Shown here piece after piece: positions 52,386 through 62,156 of a DNA stretch of 64,000 bases. The notes below the pieces were generated by a model. It was not told the origin of the DNA. It saw only the letters and a list, made by a program, of their open reading frames with translations, and did not search any database. The stretch lies in assembly GCF_023516215.1 (NCBI RefSeq), contig NZ_CP097349.1:1-64000 (forward strand), written 5' to 3'. Source of the DNA: Cytobacillus pseudoceanisediminis (lineage in GTDB: Bacteria > Bacillota > Bacilli > Bacillales > Cytobacillaceae). Position numbers and translations under genes: made by a program. Each line of letters starts with the position of its first letter. The first letter of the stretch is position 1.

Positions 52386-52751
52386 ATGAATCGCAATCCA
52401 ATCATTCCATTTGTGTTAATTATGGTTTTTGGTGTGGTAGCAATGTTCCTTGTTTCTTTTAAAGGTCTTGGCGATATGGAAGAGCTTGCTAAAGAACAGG
52501 AAGGCGGCGGTGCTGAAACTGAAGAAACTGCAGCTGCAACCCCTGAAGAAATTTATCAGAAGAGCTGTATCGGATGTCACGGTGACCAGTATCAAGGTGG
52601 AGTTGGTCCTGCTCTAACAGGTGTAGGCGATCGTTTATCACAAGATGATATCGCAAATATCGTAGTAAACGGTAAAGGCTCAATGCCTCCAGGATTAGTG
52701 CCTCAAGACAAAGCTGCCGAAATGGCTGAATGGTTAGCAGGCCTTAAGTAA
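52386..52751 (+). CDS. cccA: Cytochrome c-550, membrane-anchored
   Basis: CccA carries electrons to cytochrome oxidase at the outer face of the membrane. The protein has an N-terminal transmembrane anchor (about residues 7-27), a Gly/Glu-rich linker, and a mono-heme domain with the CIGCH heme-attachment site near residue 61 and MPPG providing the axial methionine near residue 100. 121 residues. ATG 52386 follows AAGGGAGGTTAAATC. Two tandem terminators follow. Confidence 0.95.
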   Translation: MNRNPIIPFVLIMVFGVVAMFLVSFKGLGDMEELAKEQEGGGAETEETAAATPEEIYQKSCIGCHGDQYQGGVGPALTGVGDRLSQDDIANIVVNGKGSMPPGLVPQDKAAEMAEWLAGLK

Positions 52752-52762
52752 TACCTATAATG

Positions 52763-52793
52763 AAAGTCCTTTGCATATGTAAAGGACTTTTTT
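52763..52793 (+). terminator. First terminator after cccA
   Basis: AAAGTCCTTT and AAAGGACTTT form a perfect 10-bp stem around GCATATGT, followed by T residues. Confidence 0.92.
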
Positions 52794-52805
52794 ATACTAT
52801 AAGAA

Positions 52806-52836
52806 AGGCTATCGCAAATTACGATAGCTTTTTTTA
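52806..52836 (+). terminator. Second terminator after cccA
   Basis: GCTATCG and CGATAGC pair around CAAATTA, with flanking A and T runs (AAG before, TTTTTTT after). It follows the first terminator by 13 bases. Confidence 0.88.
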
Positions 52837-52908
52837 GCTTTTCTCTCAGGAGGAGCAGATAGGCAGGCGCTCTGCGCTTGTTACAATACATATATAAGTG
52901 GTGACAGA

Positions 52909-53615
52909 ATGAATACAGAGAAATTATCAAATCGGCTTGAAGCTGTAACAAATTATATCCCCCTGGTTCACGAGTGGCTGATATAGGCTCAGACCATGCG
53001 TATTTGCCCTGCTACGCAGTAAAGAAAGGCATTGTCCCTTTTGCTATTGCTGGTGAAGTGGTGGAAGGGCCGTTTCAATCAGCCAAAAAACAGGTGAAAA
53101 TGGAAGGGCTCGAAAATCAGATTTCTGTAAGAAAAGGCAGCGGCCTTGAAGTAATTGGGCCAGGCGAAGTAGACTGTATAACCATTGCGGGCATGGGAGG
53201 CGCTTTAATTGCGAGCATTCTTGAAGATGGGAAGAGCAAGCTTGCTGCTATAAAGAGGCTTATCCTCCAGCCGAATTTAAGTGCCATCTCGATTAGAACC
53301 TGGCTGATTGCTAACGGCTGGGAGCTAATCGCTGAAGAAATTCTCGAAGAAGACGGAAAGATTTATGAAATCCTTGCAGCTGAAAAAGGAGAGCCTTTGA
53401 AACCATACAAGAATAAAGAACAAGGTTTGCTGATGGGCCCTTTTCTAATGGAGCAAAAATCCGAAGTTTTTCGAAACAAGTGGATTGGTGAAAGGAAAAA
53501 TTGGGAGAGAATCCTTTTGCAGCTCGATAAGGCTGCATACTCCAGCGAAACAGAAAAGAGAAAACAGGAGCTGAAGGAGAAAATCAAAATGGCAGAGGAG
53601 GTACTAAAACAGTGA
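52909..53615 (+). CDS. trmK: tRNA m1A22 methyltransferase TrmK, frameshifted
   Basis: TrmK (YqfN) methylates A22 of tRNA. From ATG 52909 the protein begins MNTEKLSNRLEAVTNYIP; after the C5 run at 52959-52963 one C must be added to join it to ADIGSDHAYLPCYAV, the SAM-binding motif. Further signatures are ITIAGMGGALI and RLILQPN. A C-terminal coiled coil follows (about the last 50 residues). About 235 residues. The stop codon overlaps the GTG start of yqfO. Confidence 0.92.
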
Positions 53616-54726
53616 AAAAAATAAATGGACATGAGATTATCCAATTATTTGAGCAGTTCTCCCCAAAAGGATATGCGATGGAAGGAGACAAAATCGGCCT
53701 CCAGATCGGCAGGCTTAACACCCCCGTTGAAAATGTCATGATTGCCCTTGATGTGCTGGAAGAAGTCGTTGATGAGGCAATTGAAAAGAAGGTACAGCTG
53801 ATTATTGCTCATCATCCGTTAATCTACAGGCCGCTGCAAAAATTTCAACGGATACTCCATCCGGAAGAATTATTGAAAAGCTTATCAAACATGATATAGC
53901 CGTATATGCAGCACATACCAATTTGGATATCGCCAAAGGCGGGGTCAATGATATGCTTGCTGATGCACTGAAGCTGACCAATACAGAAGTTTTATATCCA
54001 ACATATGAAACTGAATTGAAAAAGCTCGCTGTGTTTGTACCTGAAGAAAATGCTGAATCACTAAGGCAAGCGCTTGGTAACTCAGGGGCAGGTTCAATTG
54101 GCAATTACAGTCATTGTTCGTTCGCCTCCCGTGGAACAGGGCGGTTTAAGCCTAATGGGGAGGCCAATCCGCATATCGGCCAGCAGGGTAAGCTTGAGAC
54201 TGTTGAAGAAGTCTGCATTGAGACCATTTATCCTGAACATATAGAAAAGAAAGTGCTGTCGGCCATGTTCAAAAACCATCCTTATGAAGAAGTTGCTTAT
54301 GATATTTATAAGCTTGAAAACAAGGGGGAAGTTCTTGGGCTTGGAAAAATTGGAGAAATCAGCGAGATGACTCTAAAGGAATTTGCAGAGCATGTAAAAC
54401 ATACACTTGAAGTGGATGGAGTCCGGGTAGTAGGTGACCTCTCATCCAAAATCAGGAAAGTTGCTGTCCTGGGCGGAGATGGAAATAAATACTTCATGTC
54501 AGCAAAGATGAAGGGGGCTGATGTATATGTTACAGGTGACATGTATTATCATGTGGCACATGATGCCATGATGATGGGCCTCAATATTGTTGATCCGGGA
54601 CATAATGTGGAAAAAATAATGAAAAAGGGAGTTGCCCAAAAATTAGTACAGATGTGTTCTGGAAAAGGGTATAGCGTATCCATTTTTCCTTCTGAAATTC
54701 ATACGGATCCATTTAAGTTTGTTTGA
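53612..54726 (+). CDS. yqfO: Nif3-like dinuclear metal center protein YqfO, frameshifted
   Basis: YqfO belongs to the Nif3/DUF34 family with a two-metal site of unclear function. Metal-binding histidines are in IIAHHPLIYRPL and HTNLD, and the C-terminal DPGHNVEK (near the end) completes the site. A PII-like insert domain (about 54020-54330) marks the long Bacillus form. The frame breaks at A5 53838-53842; one A joins RPLQKI to STDTPSGRIIEKLIKHDIAV. About 371 residues. GTG 53612 overlaps the trmK stop. Confidence 0.92.
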
Positions 54727-54730
54727 CTAA

Positions 54731-54765
54731 AAAAGAACCGGTCTCCTATAGGGACCGGTCTTTTT
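54731..54765. terminator. Bidirectional terminator between yqfO and ispH
   Basis: CCGGTC and GACCGG pair around TCCTATAGG, extended by AGA/TCT, with an A run upstream and a T run downstream. It serves both convergent genes. Confidence 0.88.
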
Positions 54766-54768
54766 GAT

Positions 54769-55719
54769 TTATAGCTTTGCAGACTTCTTCACTTTAGGAA
54801 GTATCTTATTTAATGGCACTTTTTTCTCGCGTGACCATGTGGATTCATCAATGGGATTAAATTGTTCCAGGAACGTGATGACTTCCTTTGTGATCGGTGT
54901 CGGTGTAGAGGCTCCTGCTGTGACTGCAACTGTCGTTGCATCTTTTAGCCAATTCACATCCAGTTCAGTTATATCAGCAATGCGGTAGGCTTTTGTACCG
55001 GCAATTTCTTCTGATACCTGTGCAAGACGATTGGAGTTATTGCTCTTTGGGTCCCCCACGACGATTAAAACGTCAGCCTGGCCAGCTTGTTCCGCAACAG
55101 CTTCCTGGCGCACCTGGGTAGCCATGCAGATTTCTTTGTGGAACTCTGCGTGAGGATATTTTTCCTTTATCTGATCCATAACATGTACGACATCCCATTG
55201 GCTCATTGTAGTCTGATTAGTCACCAGTATTTTATCAGCCTGTATGCTAAGTTCATTTACATCCTCAATGGTCTGTACTAAATGGACTGCTTGAGGAGCT
55301 ACACCTACTGCACCTTCAGGTTCTGGATGGCCTTTTTTGCCAATGTAAATGATTTGAAAACCTTCCTTTTCCTTCTCTCTGATTAAATCATGTGTTCTTG
55401 TTACGTCAGGGCACGTAGCATCGATTGTCACAAGGCCTTTTTGTTTGGCTGCTTCACGCACTTCAGGTGAGATGCCATGTGCTGTAAAAATGACAGTGCC
55501 TTTATCGACTTTATCTAAGATTTCTTTGCGGTCTTTCCCATCAAGTGTAATAATGCCTTCCTCTTCGAAAGCATCTGTTACATGTTTGTTATGAACGATC
55601 ATACCCAAAATATAGATGGGTCTTGGCAATGACGGATCAAGTGCAGCGTTTCTGGCAATAACCATTGCATCCACCACACCGTAACAATACCCCCGAGGAG
55701 AGATTTTTATGACATTCAT
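54769..55719 (-). CDS. ispH: 4-hydroxy-3-methylbut-2-enyl diphosphate reductase
   Basis: IspH (LytB) makes IPP and DMAPP in the last step of the MEP isoprenoid pathway and holds an iron-sulfur cluster. The three cluster cysteines are in SPRGYCYGV near residue 13, [11 protein letters not shown] near residue 103 and [13 protein letters not shown] near residue 198. 316 residues. The minus-strand RBS GGGAGGATAAGCAG precedes ATG 55719. The upstream MEP gene ispG is at the far end of the window. Confidence 0.96.
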   Translation of the reverse strand: MNVIKISPRGYCYGVVDAMVIARNAALDPSLPRPIYILGMIVHNKHVTDAFEEEGIITLDGKDRKEILDKVDKGTVIFTAHGISPEVREAAKQKGLVTIDATCPDVTRTHDLIREKEKEGFQIIYIGKKGHPEPEGAVGVAPQAVHLVQTIEDVNELSIQADKILVTNQTTMSQWDVVHVMDQIKEKYPHAEFHKEICMATQVRQEAVAEQAGQADVLIVVGDPKSNNSNRLAQVSEEIAGTKAYRIADITELDVNWLKDATTVAVTAGASTPTPITKEVITFLEQFNPIDESTWSREKKVPLNKILPKVKKSAKL

Positions 55720-55860
55720 CTGCTTATCCTCCCTAATGAAAGCTTATATCTGAATTGAAGTGAGTTCTATTTCTAATGCGGAAAAATCCCATATTGCATT
55801 TCTATTATATAAGAGATAAACCGATATTACAAAAGGAGTAATTCTTCTTAATAAAAAGCA

Positions 55861-55884
55861 AAAAAAGAATGCCTCAGCATCCTT
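55861..55884 (-). terminator. Intrinsic terminator after yqfQ
   Basis: On the minus strand AAGGATGC and GCATTCTT pair over 8 bp (one wobble) around TGAG, followed by T residues. It confirms that yqfQ ends at 55889 and not in the longer shifted frame. Confidence 0.85.
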
Positions 55885-55888
55885 TTCT

Positions 55889-56456
55889 TTAAATATATAA
55901 TTTAGGTTTGGAAATACCTTCTGCTGAAGATGATTTAACGGCTGGCTTTTCAGAGACAGGTGCCTTTTTGGTTTTTTTGCTCTGGGAATCTGGTTTCTTT
56001 TTTCTGCTTTCGTCTGATTGGATTCCTCTTTAGGTTCAGAAGCGGTCTCATCAGCTTCAGGGGCATCTTTCAAACCTCTATAAAGTTTCCACATAGCAGG
56101 AAGATTCCTGACCAGCGGACCATACTGCTGAACCATTGGTCCAATTTGCTGTGCGGTATTTAGAACCTTTTGAGTGTTTGTTAAAAAGCCGTTTATGGAA
56201 GAAGGGTTGCTTATTGCCTGCAATATGCCTCCACCTGCGGGGGAGCCTCCTGCTGCTCTTGCTCCCCCATTCCGGCTGCAGGCTGTGCATTGCCTTTTCC
56301 CAATATTTTTGAAAGCAATCCTCCCCTGCCTCCACCGCGTTTCATTCCCGGAGGACCGCTCATCATTGGCCCCATAGGAGGTCTTCCCTGCATCGGTGTC
56401 ATAAAAGGATGGGGAGGCATTCCTCCGCGCATAGGGGGTCTTGATCCTGGCATCAT
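55889..56456 (-). CDS. yqfQ: YqfQ-like proline/glycine-rich protein, frameshifted
   Basis: The N-terminus is rich in Met, Pro, Gly and Arg (SRPPMRGGMPPHPFMTPMQG) and is followed by a helical region NTAQQIGPMVQQYGPLVRNL and PAMWKLYRGL, then a Lys-rich tail. This matches the B. subtilis YqfQ (VrrA-like) layout. The frame breaks at the C run 56264-56268 and the T run 55998-56003 (plus-strand positions). With one base at each the protein ends SKPKLYI at TAA 55889-55891. ATG 56456 lies nine bases after AAAGGAGG. Function is unknown; related proteins are reported from spores. Confidence 0.8.
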
Positions 56457-56774
56457 ATCTATTGGCCTCCTTTCTTTGCACATTTCTGCTTCTTAATAAA
56501 ATTTCATATAATAAAGTATGCGTTTATCCCATTTTGGTTTAGGCATAAAGCAGAAGAAACCAATTTATTTATTAAAATCGCCCAAAAAGCTTATCATAAA
56601 AATATAAATGCCTGTATGAGTGGTTATTTGCAGGAAACTTTATTATAATAACAGGATGTAGGAAAAGCTCGGAACCAGCAAGTTGCAGTTGATACTAGTA
56701 GATCTTACTTCACTAATATATGTTTCGGATGCTGCCTGAACTGAGGCGAATCTGAATAATTGAGGAGTTTTTAT

Positions 56775-58084
56775 ATGAACGAAACGAAATTTGACCGATT
56801 TAATTTGAAGCCTTTTATTATAGAAGCGGTTAGGGATTTTGGCTTTTTCGAGCCGACAGAAATTCAGGAAAGAATGATTCCTGCAGTACTGAAGGGTGAA
56901 AGCGCCATTGGCCAGTCGCAGACAGGTACAGGAAAAACTCATTCATACGTACTGCCTATTCTTCAAAAAGTTGATCCATCCCGCCAGGAGGTTCAGGCCA
57001 TTATTACTGCACCGACACGTGAGCTGGCCAACCAGATTTATCATGAAATTCTTAAAGTAACAGAGCATTGTCCAGAAGGAGAAGAGATAACTGCCCGCTG
57101 CTATATCGGCGGAACAGATAAGCAGAGAACGATTGAAAAACTGAAAAGACAGCCTCATGTGGTTGTAGGGACTCCTGGAAGAATTAATGACCTTGTAAAG
57201 GAACAGGCGCTATTTGTGCATACTGCAGAAATTCTTATTGTGGATGAAGCTGATTTAATGCTTGATATGGGATTTATAGAGGATGTTGATCAGATTGCAG
57301 CAAGGATGCCGGAAAAGCTTCAGATGCTTGTGTTCTCAGCTACCATTCCGGAGAAGCTAAAGCCTTTCCTGAAGAAATATATGGAAAATCCGAAATATGT
57401 TCACGTTGAGCCTAAGCAGGCAGCAGCAGCTAATATTGAGCACTGGCTTTTGCCGTCCAGACATCGAAACAAAGTGGAACTTGTCTACCAAGCATTGACT
57501 TCGCTTAATCCTTACTTAGCCATTGTTTTTACCAACACCAAGAAAAAGGCAGATGAAGTGGCAGACGGATTAATCAGCAAAGGTCTAAAAGTCGGGCGGA
57601 TTCACGGAGACCTTAACCCTCGTGAGCGAAAGAAAATGATGAAGCAGATTCTCGACCTTGAGTTTCAATATATTGTGGCAACAGACCTGGCAGCCCGGGG
57701 CATTGACATACAGGGAATCAGCCATGTAATCAACTATGAACTTCCGACAGATCTTGATTTTTATATACACCGGGTTGGCCGGACAGCGCGTGCAGGATTC
57801 TCGGGAATTGCTGTGACGGTGTATGAGACTTCCGATGAAGATGCATTAAACAGACTTGAAAAAATGGGATTGGAATTCCAGCACAAAGATCTGCAAAAAG
57901 GTGAATGGACAGACCTGGATAATCGCAATAAGCGAAAAACAAGACAGAAACAAACAGATGACATTGATAAAAAAGCTGCATCACTAGTGAAAAAACCAAA
58001 AAAGTAAAACCAGGATATAAAAAGAAAATGAAATGGGAAATGGATAAAATTAAAAAACGCGAAAGAAGAATAAAGCGCAAATAA
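56775..58084 (+). CDS. cshB: DEAD-box RNA helicase CshB, frameshifted at the 3' end
   Basis: CshB is a cold-shock DEAD-box helicase. Motifs seen are SQTGTGKTHSYVLP (I), PTRELANQIYHE (Ia), VGTPGRI (Ib), DEAD (II) near residue 160, SATIPEK (III), and ARGIDIQ and YIHRVGRTARAG (V and VI). The frame breaks in A6 at 57998-58003; with one A restored, the basic tail goes on VKPGYKKKMKWEMDK to TAA 58082-58084. ATG 56775 follows TGAGGAG. About 436 residues. Confidence 0.93.
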
Positions 58085-58128
58085 ATTTTTGCAAGACTTT
58101 TGACCTGCTAACTCGTCTTAACCACTGA

Positions 58129-58285
58129 GTTGGTTGGGAGCTGATGGGATTTGATTCTTGAAAAGTTAATTCAAGGAAGCTTAGTCAAAGTCCTGCGGGA
58201 GGAGAGGGAGTGAGAGACCCTGCAGTCGAATCCGAGAAGGCTCTCATTCCTCCGGAAATCAAAATGCACGCAGTGGAAATCAACG
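58129..58285 (+). repeat. Dispersed Bacillaceae repeat, family 1, copy C
   Basis: It starts GTTGGTTGGGAGC and ends GTGGAAATCAAC. It shares ATTCAAGGAAGCTTAGTC, GTCCTGCGGGAGGAG and GAGAGACCCTGCAG with copy A. It lies in the 260-base gap between cshB and nfo. Confidence 0.7.
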
Positions 58286-58344
58286 GGCATGGTTTATAAG
58301 TAAAACAAATTTTTAAAAGAAATATTAAAGGGAGAGGTATCGTC

Positions 58345-59235
58345 ATGCTGAAAATTGGATCACATGTGTCCATGAGCGGAAAAAAATGCTTTTAGCAGCA
58401 AGTGAAGAAGCTGTTTCATATGGCTCCAATACATTTATGATCTATACAGGAGCCCCGCAAAACACAAGAAGAAAAAATCGAAGATCTGAACATTGAGGCC
58501 GGGCTGAAGCATATGGCAGAGCACGGGATTGCTGATATCGTTGTACATGCTCCTTATATTATCAATATCGGGAATACTTCAAACCCTTCAACATTTGAAT
58601 TAGGCGTTAATTTCCTTCGCTCTGAAATCGACCGCACCGAAGCGATTGGTGCTAAGCAGATTGTTCTTCATCCAGGTGCACATGTAGGAGCTGGAACAGA
58701 GGCCGGCATCAAACAAATCGTGGAGGGCTTGAATGAAGTCTTAAATGGCGAAGAAAATGTGCAGATCGCACTAGAAACCATGGCCGGAAAAGGTTCGGAG
58801 TGCGGGAAATCCTTTGAAGAGCTGGCTATGATTATAGAGGGAGTCAATTATAACAACCATTTATCTGTATGCTTTGATACTTGTCATACGCATGATGCAG
58901 GATATGATATTGTAAATGATTTCGATGGTGTATTGGAAGAATTCGATAAGATTATTGGGCTTGACCGCCTGAAAGTGCTCCATATTAATGACAGTAAGAA
59001 TGAGCGCGGAATGCGTAAAGACCGTCATGCGAATATCGGATTTGGCCACATTGGCTTCAGTGCGTTAAACTACATTGTTCATCATCCTCAATTACAGGAT
59101 ATCCTTAAAATTCTGGAGACTCCTTATGTTGGCGAAGATAAAAACAATAAAAAAGCGCCTTATAAGCAAGAAATTAATATGCTGCGCAGCCAGGAATTCA
59201 ATGAAAATCTACTAGAAGCCATTACGGCTGGATAA
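58345..59235 (+). CDS. nfo: Endonuclease IV (deoxyribonuclease IV), frameshifted
   Basis: Nfo cleaves DNA at abasic sites and takes part in base excision repair, including in germinating spores. The TIM-barrel, three-zinc enzyme begins [14 protein letters not shown] and has [43 protein letters not shown] and [16 protein letters not shown] metal-site segments. The frame breaks at A7 58380-58386 and A6 58472-58477; one A at each repairs it. About 297 residues. ATG 58345 follows AAAGGGAGAGGTATCGTC. Confidence 0.93.
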
Positions 59236-59242
59236 CTATAAT

Positions 59243-59274
59243 AAAAAGCTGTGCCCGAGAATGCACAGCTTTTT
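59243..59274. terminator. Bidirectional terminator between nfo and yqfT
   Basis: AAAAAGCTGTGC and GCACAGCTTTTT pair perfectly over 12 bp around CCGAGAAT. Confidence 0.93.
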
Positions 59275-59305
59275 GCATGAGTAATTAAGTATTATAAGCC
59301 AAGTC

Positions 59306-59566
59306 CTATTTTGTAAATTGCAAAAACAGCCTGTTTACTTCCCTTGCAGTTTCCGGACCCGCAATCCTGGCAATTTCTTTTATTATTTTTGTCCGTTCCC
59401 GATCATCAAAGATGTTTACTTGCTTTCCTCTCAAATGGTCTGCAATTTTCTGAGCCTGCGCTTTAGTAATTCTGATGTTGAACTGCTCTCCATATTTTAA
59501 TAATTCATCTGCTGTAATATTGCTTAGTTTGTGATTAATGATGTTTTCGAATATTTTCATGTTCAT
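59306..59566 (-). CDS. yqfT: YqfT family protein (DUF2624)
   Basis: This 86-residue helical protein (MNMKIFENIINHKLS...) contains ITADELLKYGEQFNI and IFDDRERTKIIKEIARIAG, typical of the YqfT/DUF2624 family of unknown function. ATG 59566 follows GAGGAG on the minus strand; ATG 59560 is equally possible. It sits convergent with nfo and divergent from znuC, as in related Bacillus genomes. Confidence 0.88.
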   Translation of the reverse strand: MNMKIFENIINHKLSNITADELLKYGEQFNIRITKAQAQKIADHLRGKQVNIFDDRERTKIIKEIARIAGPETAREVNRLFLQFTK

Positions 59567-59646
59567 CACTCCTCCTCAGTACTTTATGAGTTAAGAATAT
59601 GAATAGTGACAATAAGTTTTGAAATTCCAATAAATAAGCATGTACC

Positions 59647-59704
59647 TTTACTTTGAATGCAGGTTCCTGTATACTGTGTTAGTAAATCGTAATGATTCTT
59701 AATA
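59647..59704 (+). promoter_or_regulatory. znuC promoter with partial Zur box
   Basis: TTTACT at 59647-59652 and TATACT at 59670-59675, 17 bases apart, form a likely sigma-A promoter. AAATCGTAAT at 59684-59693 is a perfect left half of the B. subtilis Zur box, followed by ATTCTTA where ATTACGA is expected. Zur with zinc bound here would block transcription of znuC-znuB-zur. Confidence 0.65.
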
Positions 59705-59719
59705 TGTAAGGTGATAAAA

Positions 59720-60520
59720 ATGGCACAGCCAATTATTGAAATAGATCATGTTTCTTATAGATATGAGAAAGAAAATGTCCTGGAGGATATTAATCTGACC
59801 ATTAATTCAGGAGATTTCCTTGGAATCGTCGGGCCAAATGGTTCGGGAAAATCAACCCTGCTAAAGCTTATCCTGAATTTGCTTAAAGTGCAGAAGGGGA
59901 GCGTTAAACTGTTTGGCAATGAAATAAGCCGCTTTAAGGATTGGCAGAACATTGGGTTTGTTTCTCAAAAGGCAAATTCATTTAACACAGGATTCCCGGC
60001 AACGGTCTTTGAAGTCGTTTCAAGCGGCCTTACAAAGAAGCTGGGGCTTTTTAAATTTATGGGCAAGGCCGATCAGGCAAAAGTTCTGCATGCTATTGAA
60101 TCTGTTGGCATGCAAGAGTTTGCCGGACGCAATATAGGCGAGCTTTCAGGCGGGCAGCAGCAGCGGGTTTTCATTGCCCGGGCATTGGTAAGCGATCCAA
60201 AATTGCTAATATTGGATGAACCCACAGTAGGTGTAGATGTAAAAAATGTCCAGTCTTTCTACGAGATGCTTGATGATTTAAATAAGAAGCTTGGTATAAC
60301 TCTATTGCTGGTTACACATGACATTGGCACAATTTCTGATAAAGTCACTCATGTGGCTTGCCTGAATAAGAATTTGCATTTCCATGGAAATACAGCAGAA
60401 TTTGAAAGCTTAAATATCAATGAAATGTCAGAAATCTACGGGCATGATGTACATGTTCTGACACATAATCATGACCATCATCATGACCATCATCACCACG
60501 ATAAAGGAGCAGGCAGATGA
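59720..60520 (+). CDS. znuC: Zinc ABC transporter ATP-binding protein
   Basis: ZnuC powers zinc uptake. Walker A GPNGSGKST is near residue 39, the ABC signature LSGGQQQR near residue 140, Walker B LLILDEPT near residue 160, and the H-loop in LLVTHDIG near residue 198. The C-terminus is His-rich (HNHDHHHDHHHHDKG), suggesting metal sensing or buffering. 266 residues. ATG 59720 follows AAGGTGATAAAA. It overlaps znuB by 4 bases. The substrate-binding protein gene znuA is not in the window. Confidence 0.94.
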   Translation: MAQPIIEIDHVSYRYEKENVLEDINLTINSGDFLGIVGPNGSGKSTLLKLILNLLKVQKGSVKLFGNEISRFKDWQNIGFVSQKANSFNTGFPATVFEVVSSGLTKKLGLFKFMGKADQAKVLHAIESVGMQEFAGRNIGELSGGQQQRVFIARALVSDPKLLILDEPTVGVDVKNVQSFYEMLDDLNKKLGITLLLVTHDIGTISDKVTHVACLNKNLHFHGNTAEFESLNINEMSEIYGHDVHVLTHNHDHHHDHHHHDKGAGR

Positions 60521-61359
60521 TTGCAGGAATCCTTCAATATGAATTTTTACAAAATGCTTTTTTAACGGGAATCATCATCGGAATCATTGCTCCTCTACTG
60601 GGTGTGTTCATTGTTGTCAGGAGGCTGTCTTTAATTGCCGATGCTTTAAGTCATGTGACACTTGCTGGGATCGCTGCAAGCTTGCTGCTTGAAAAGAAAT
60701 TTATCGGATTGAGCGGGTTGAATCCGTTATATATGGGGATGGCTTTTTCCGTAGCAGGGTCATTGTTTATTGAAAAACTGAGGGCTGTTTATAAACATTA
60801 TCAGGAGCTTGCTATTCCTATTATTTTATCTGGAGGCATTGGGCTTGGAGTAATATTTATTTCACTCGCTGACGGGTTCAATACTGATTTATTCAGTTAT
60901 CTCTTTGGCAGTGTCAGTGCGGTCAGCCGGCTGGATTTATGGACGATTTTAATCATCAGCGTGTTTGTTATTGCACTTGTGGTGCTGCTCTATAAAGAAT
61001 TGTTTCTGCTGTCATTTGATGAAGAGCATGCCAAGGCATCTGGAATAGCTGCTAAAAGTGTCCACTTCATATTTATTGTCATGGTAGCTTTGGTCATAGC
61101 TGCTTCCATGAGAATAGTGGGTATTTTATTGGTTTCATCACTTATGACTTTGCCGGTTGCTGCCAGCATCAGAATCGCAAAAGGATTCAAACAGACGATT
61201 TTCCTGTCCATGCTTTTCGGTGAAATTTCAGTTTTAGGCGGGCTGACGATTTCCTACTATATAGATTTAGCTCCAGGCGGAACAATCGTCATGATTGCCG
61301 TGTTAATACTGATTGTGACAATCTTGTTTAAAAAAATTGCAGGCCTGAGGCCGGCATAA
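60517..61359 (+). CDS. znuB: Zinc ABC transporter permease
   Basis: ZnuB is the membrane permease of the zinc transporter, family ABC-3. The 280-residue protein has about eight transmembrane helices with the family motifs RRLSLIADALSHVTLAGIA near residue 35 and SSLMTLPVAASIR near residue 207. ATG 60517 overlaps the znuC stop. It is followed by zur after 52 bases. Confidence 0.95.
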   Translation: MIAGILQYEFLQNAFLTGIIIGIIAPLLGVFIVVRRLSLIADALSHVTLAGIAASLLLEKKFIGLSGLNPLYMGMAFSVAGSLFIEKLRAVYKHYQELAIPIILSGGIGLGVIFISLADGFNTDLFSYLFGSVSAVSRLDLWTILIISVFVIALVVLLYKELFLLSFDEEHAKASGIAAKSVHFIFIVMVALVIAASMRIVGILLVSSLMTLPVAASIRIAKGFKQTIFLSMLFGEISVLGGLTISYYIDLAPGGTIVMIAVLILIVTILFKKIAGLRPA

Positions 61360-61411
61360 TATAAAGGAATTCTATCCGAAGTTATTTCAGAGCAAACAAT
61401 GAGGTGAAAGT

Positions 61412-61825
61412 ATGAATGTTGATGAAGCCATGCAGCTTTTAAAGGATAAAGGCTATAAGCATACAGGGAAGAGGGAAGAAATGCTTCAGCTATTTGCTGA
61501 TAGCGATAAATATTTAACGGCAAAAGATGTTCTGGAAAAAATGAAGGATAATTACCCTGGACTCAGCTTTGATACAATCTACAGAAACTTATCATTATTC
61601 GTGGACCTGGATATTTTTGAGATGACAGAGCTATCAGGGGAAAAACACTTCCGCTTTACTTGCTCACATGAACATCATCATCATCACTTTATATGTCTGG
61701 ATTGCGGCAAAACGAAGGAAATCGAAGTCTGTCCCATGAAGCAGGTACAGGAAAATCTCAAGGGATATGATGTTTCTGGACATAAGTTCGAAATATATGG
61801 GAAGTGCCCGGAATGTTTTCAATAA
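61412..61825 (+). CDS. zur: Zinc uptake regulator Zur (Fur family)
   Basis: The 137-residue Fur-family repressor has an N-terminal winged helix ([19 protein letters not shown] and [19 protein letters not shown]) and a metal-binding C-terminus with [19 protein letters not shown] and CPECF that holds the structural zinc (two CxxC pairs). Its place after znuB and the Zur-type half-site upstream favour Zur over Fur or PerR. ATG 61412 follows AATGAGGTGAAAGT. Confidence 0.93.
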   Translation: MNVDEAMQLLKDKGYKHTGKREEMLQLFADSDKYLTAKDVLEKMKDNYPGLSFDTIYRNLSLFVDLDIFEMTELSGEKHFRFTCSHEHHHHHFICLDCGKTKEIEVCPMKQVQENLKGYDVSGHKFEIYGKCPECFQ

Positions 61826-61834
61826 GGAAATAAA

Positions 61835-61877
61835 AAAGAGGCATGGAGCTATTTATTATAGTCCCATGCTTCTTTTT
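61835..61877 (+). terminator. Intrinsic terminator after zur
   Basis: AAAGAGGCATGG and CCATGCTTCTTT pair over 12 bp (one G-T) around an 18-base loop, followed by T residues. Confidence 0.88.
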
Positions 61878-61938
61878 GTAATCTAGGAAATAAAAAAATA
61901 TAAAGATGTGAACTTTGTGGAGAAATAATAATCTGCAT

Positions 61939-62131
61939 CCAGCTACAGCGCCTAGCCTCTTGGTTCATAAGCCAAATTACTCCAGAAACCAGGAACAAGA
62001 AATGCTTCGGCAGCGATACATCGCCCGACCAAAGTAGCTTTGGGAGGTTTCCTGCGTGATTCGTCTTATGCCTGCCGGACTTGCACAGGATGTGCTGGCT
62101 TCAACGTTCGCCACATGAGGTGGCGGTTTTT
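61939..62131 (+). repeat. Dispersed repeat, family 2, plus-strand copy
   Basis: The element runs from CCAGCTACAGCGCCTAGCC to a terminal CGCCAC/GTGGCG hairpin with a T run. Inner landmarks GCTTCGGCAGCGATACATCG, AGCTTTGGGAGG and TTCGTCTTATGCCTGCCGG align with the reverse complement of 32521-32700. It takes up most of the 331-base gap between zur and yqfW, which otherwise holds only the zur terminator. Confidence 0.7.
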
Positions 62132-62156
62132 AGTTTGAGTTCATCTGATCAAGGCG

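Noticed and set aside
55744..55888. Long C-terminal extension of the yqfQ frame
   Set aside because: It arises only from the frameshift at 55998-56003. The corrected frame stops at 55889 and is followed at once by a terminator.
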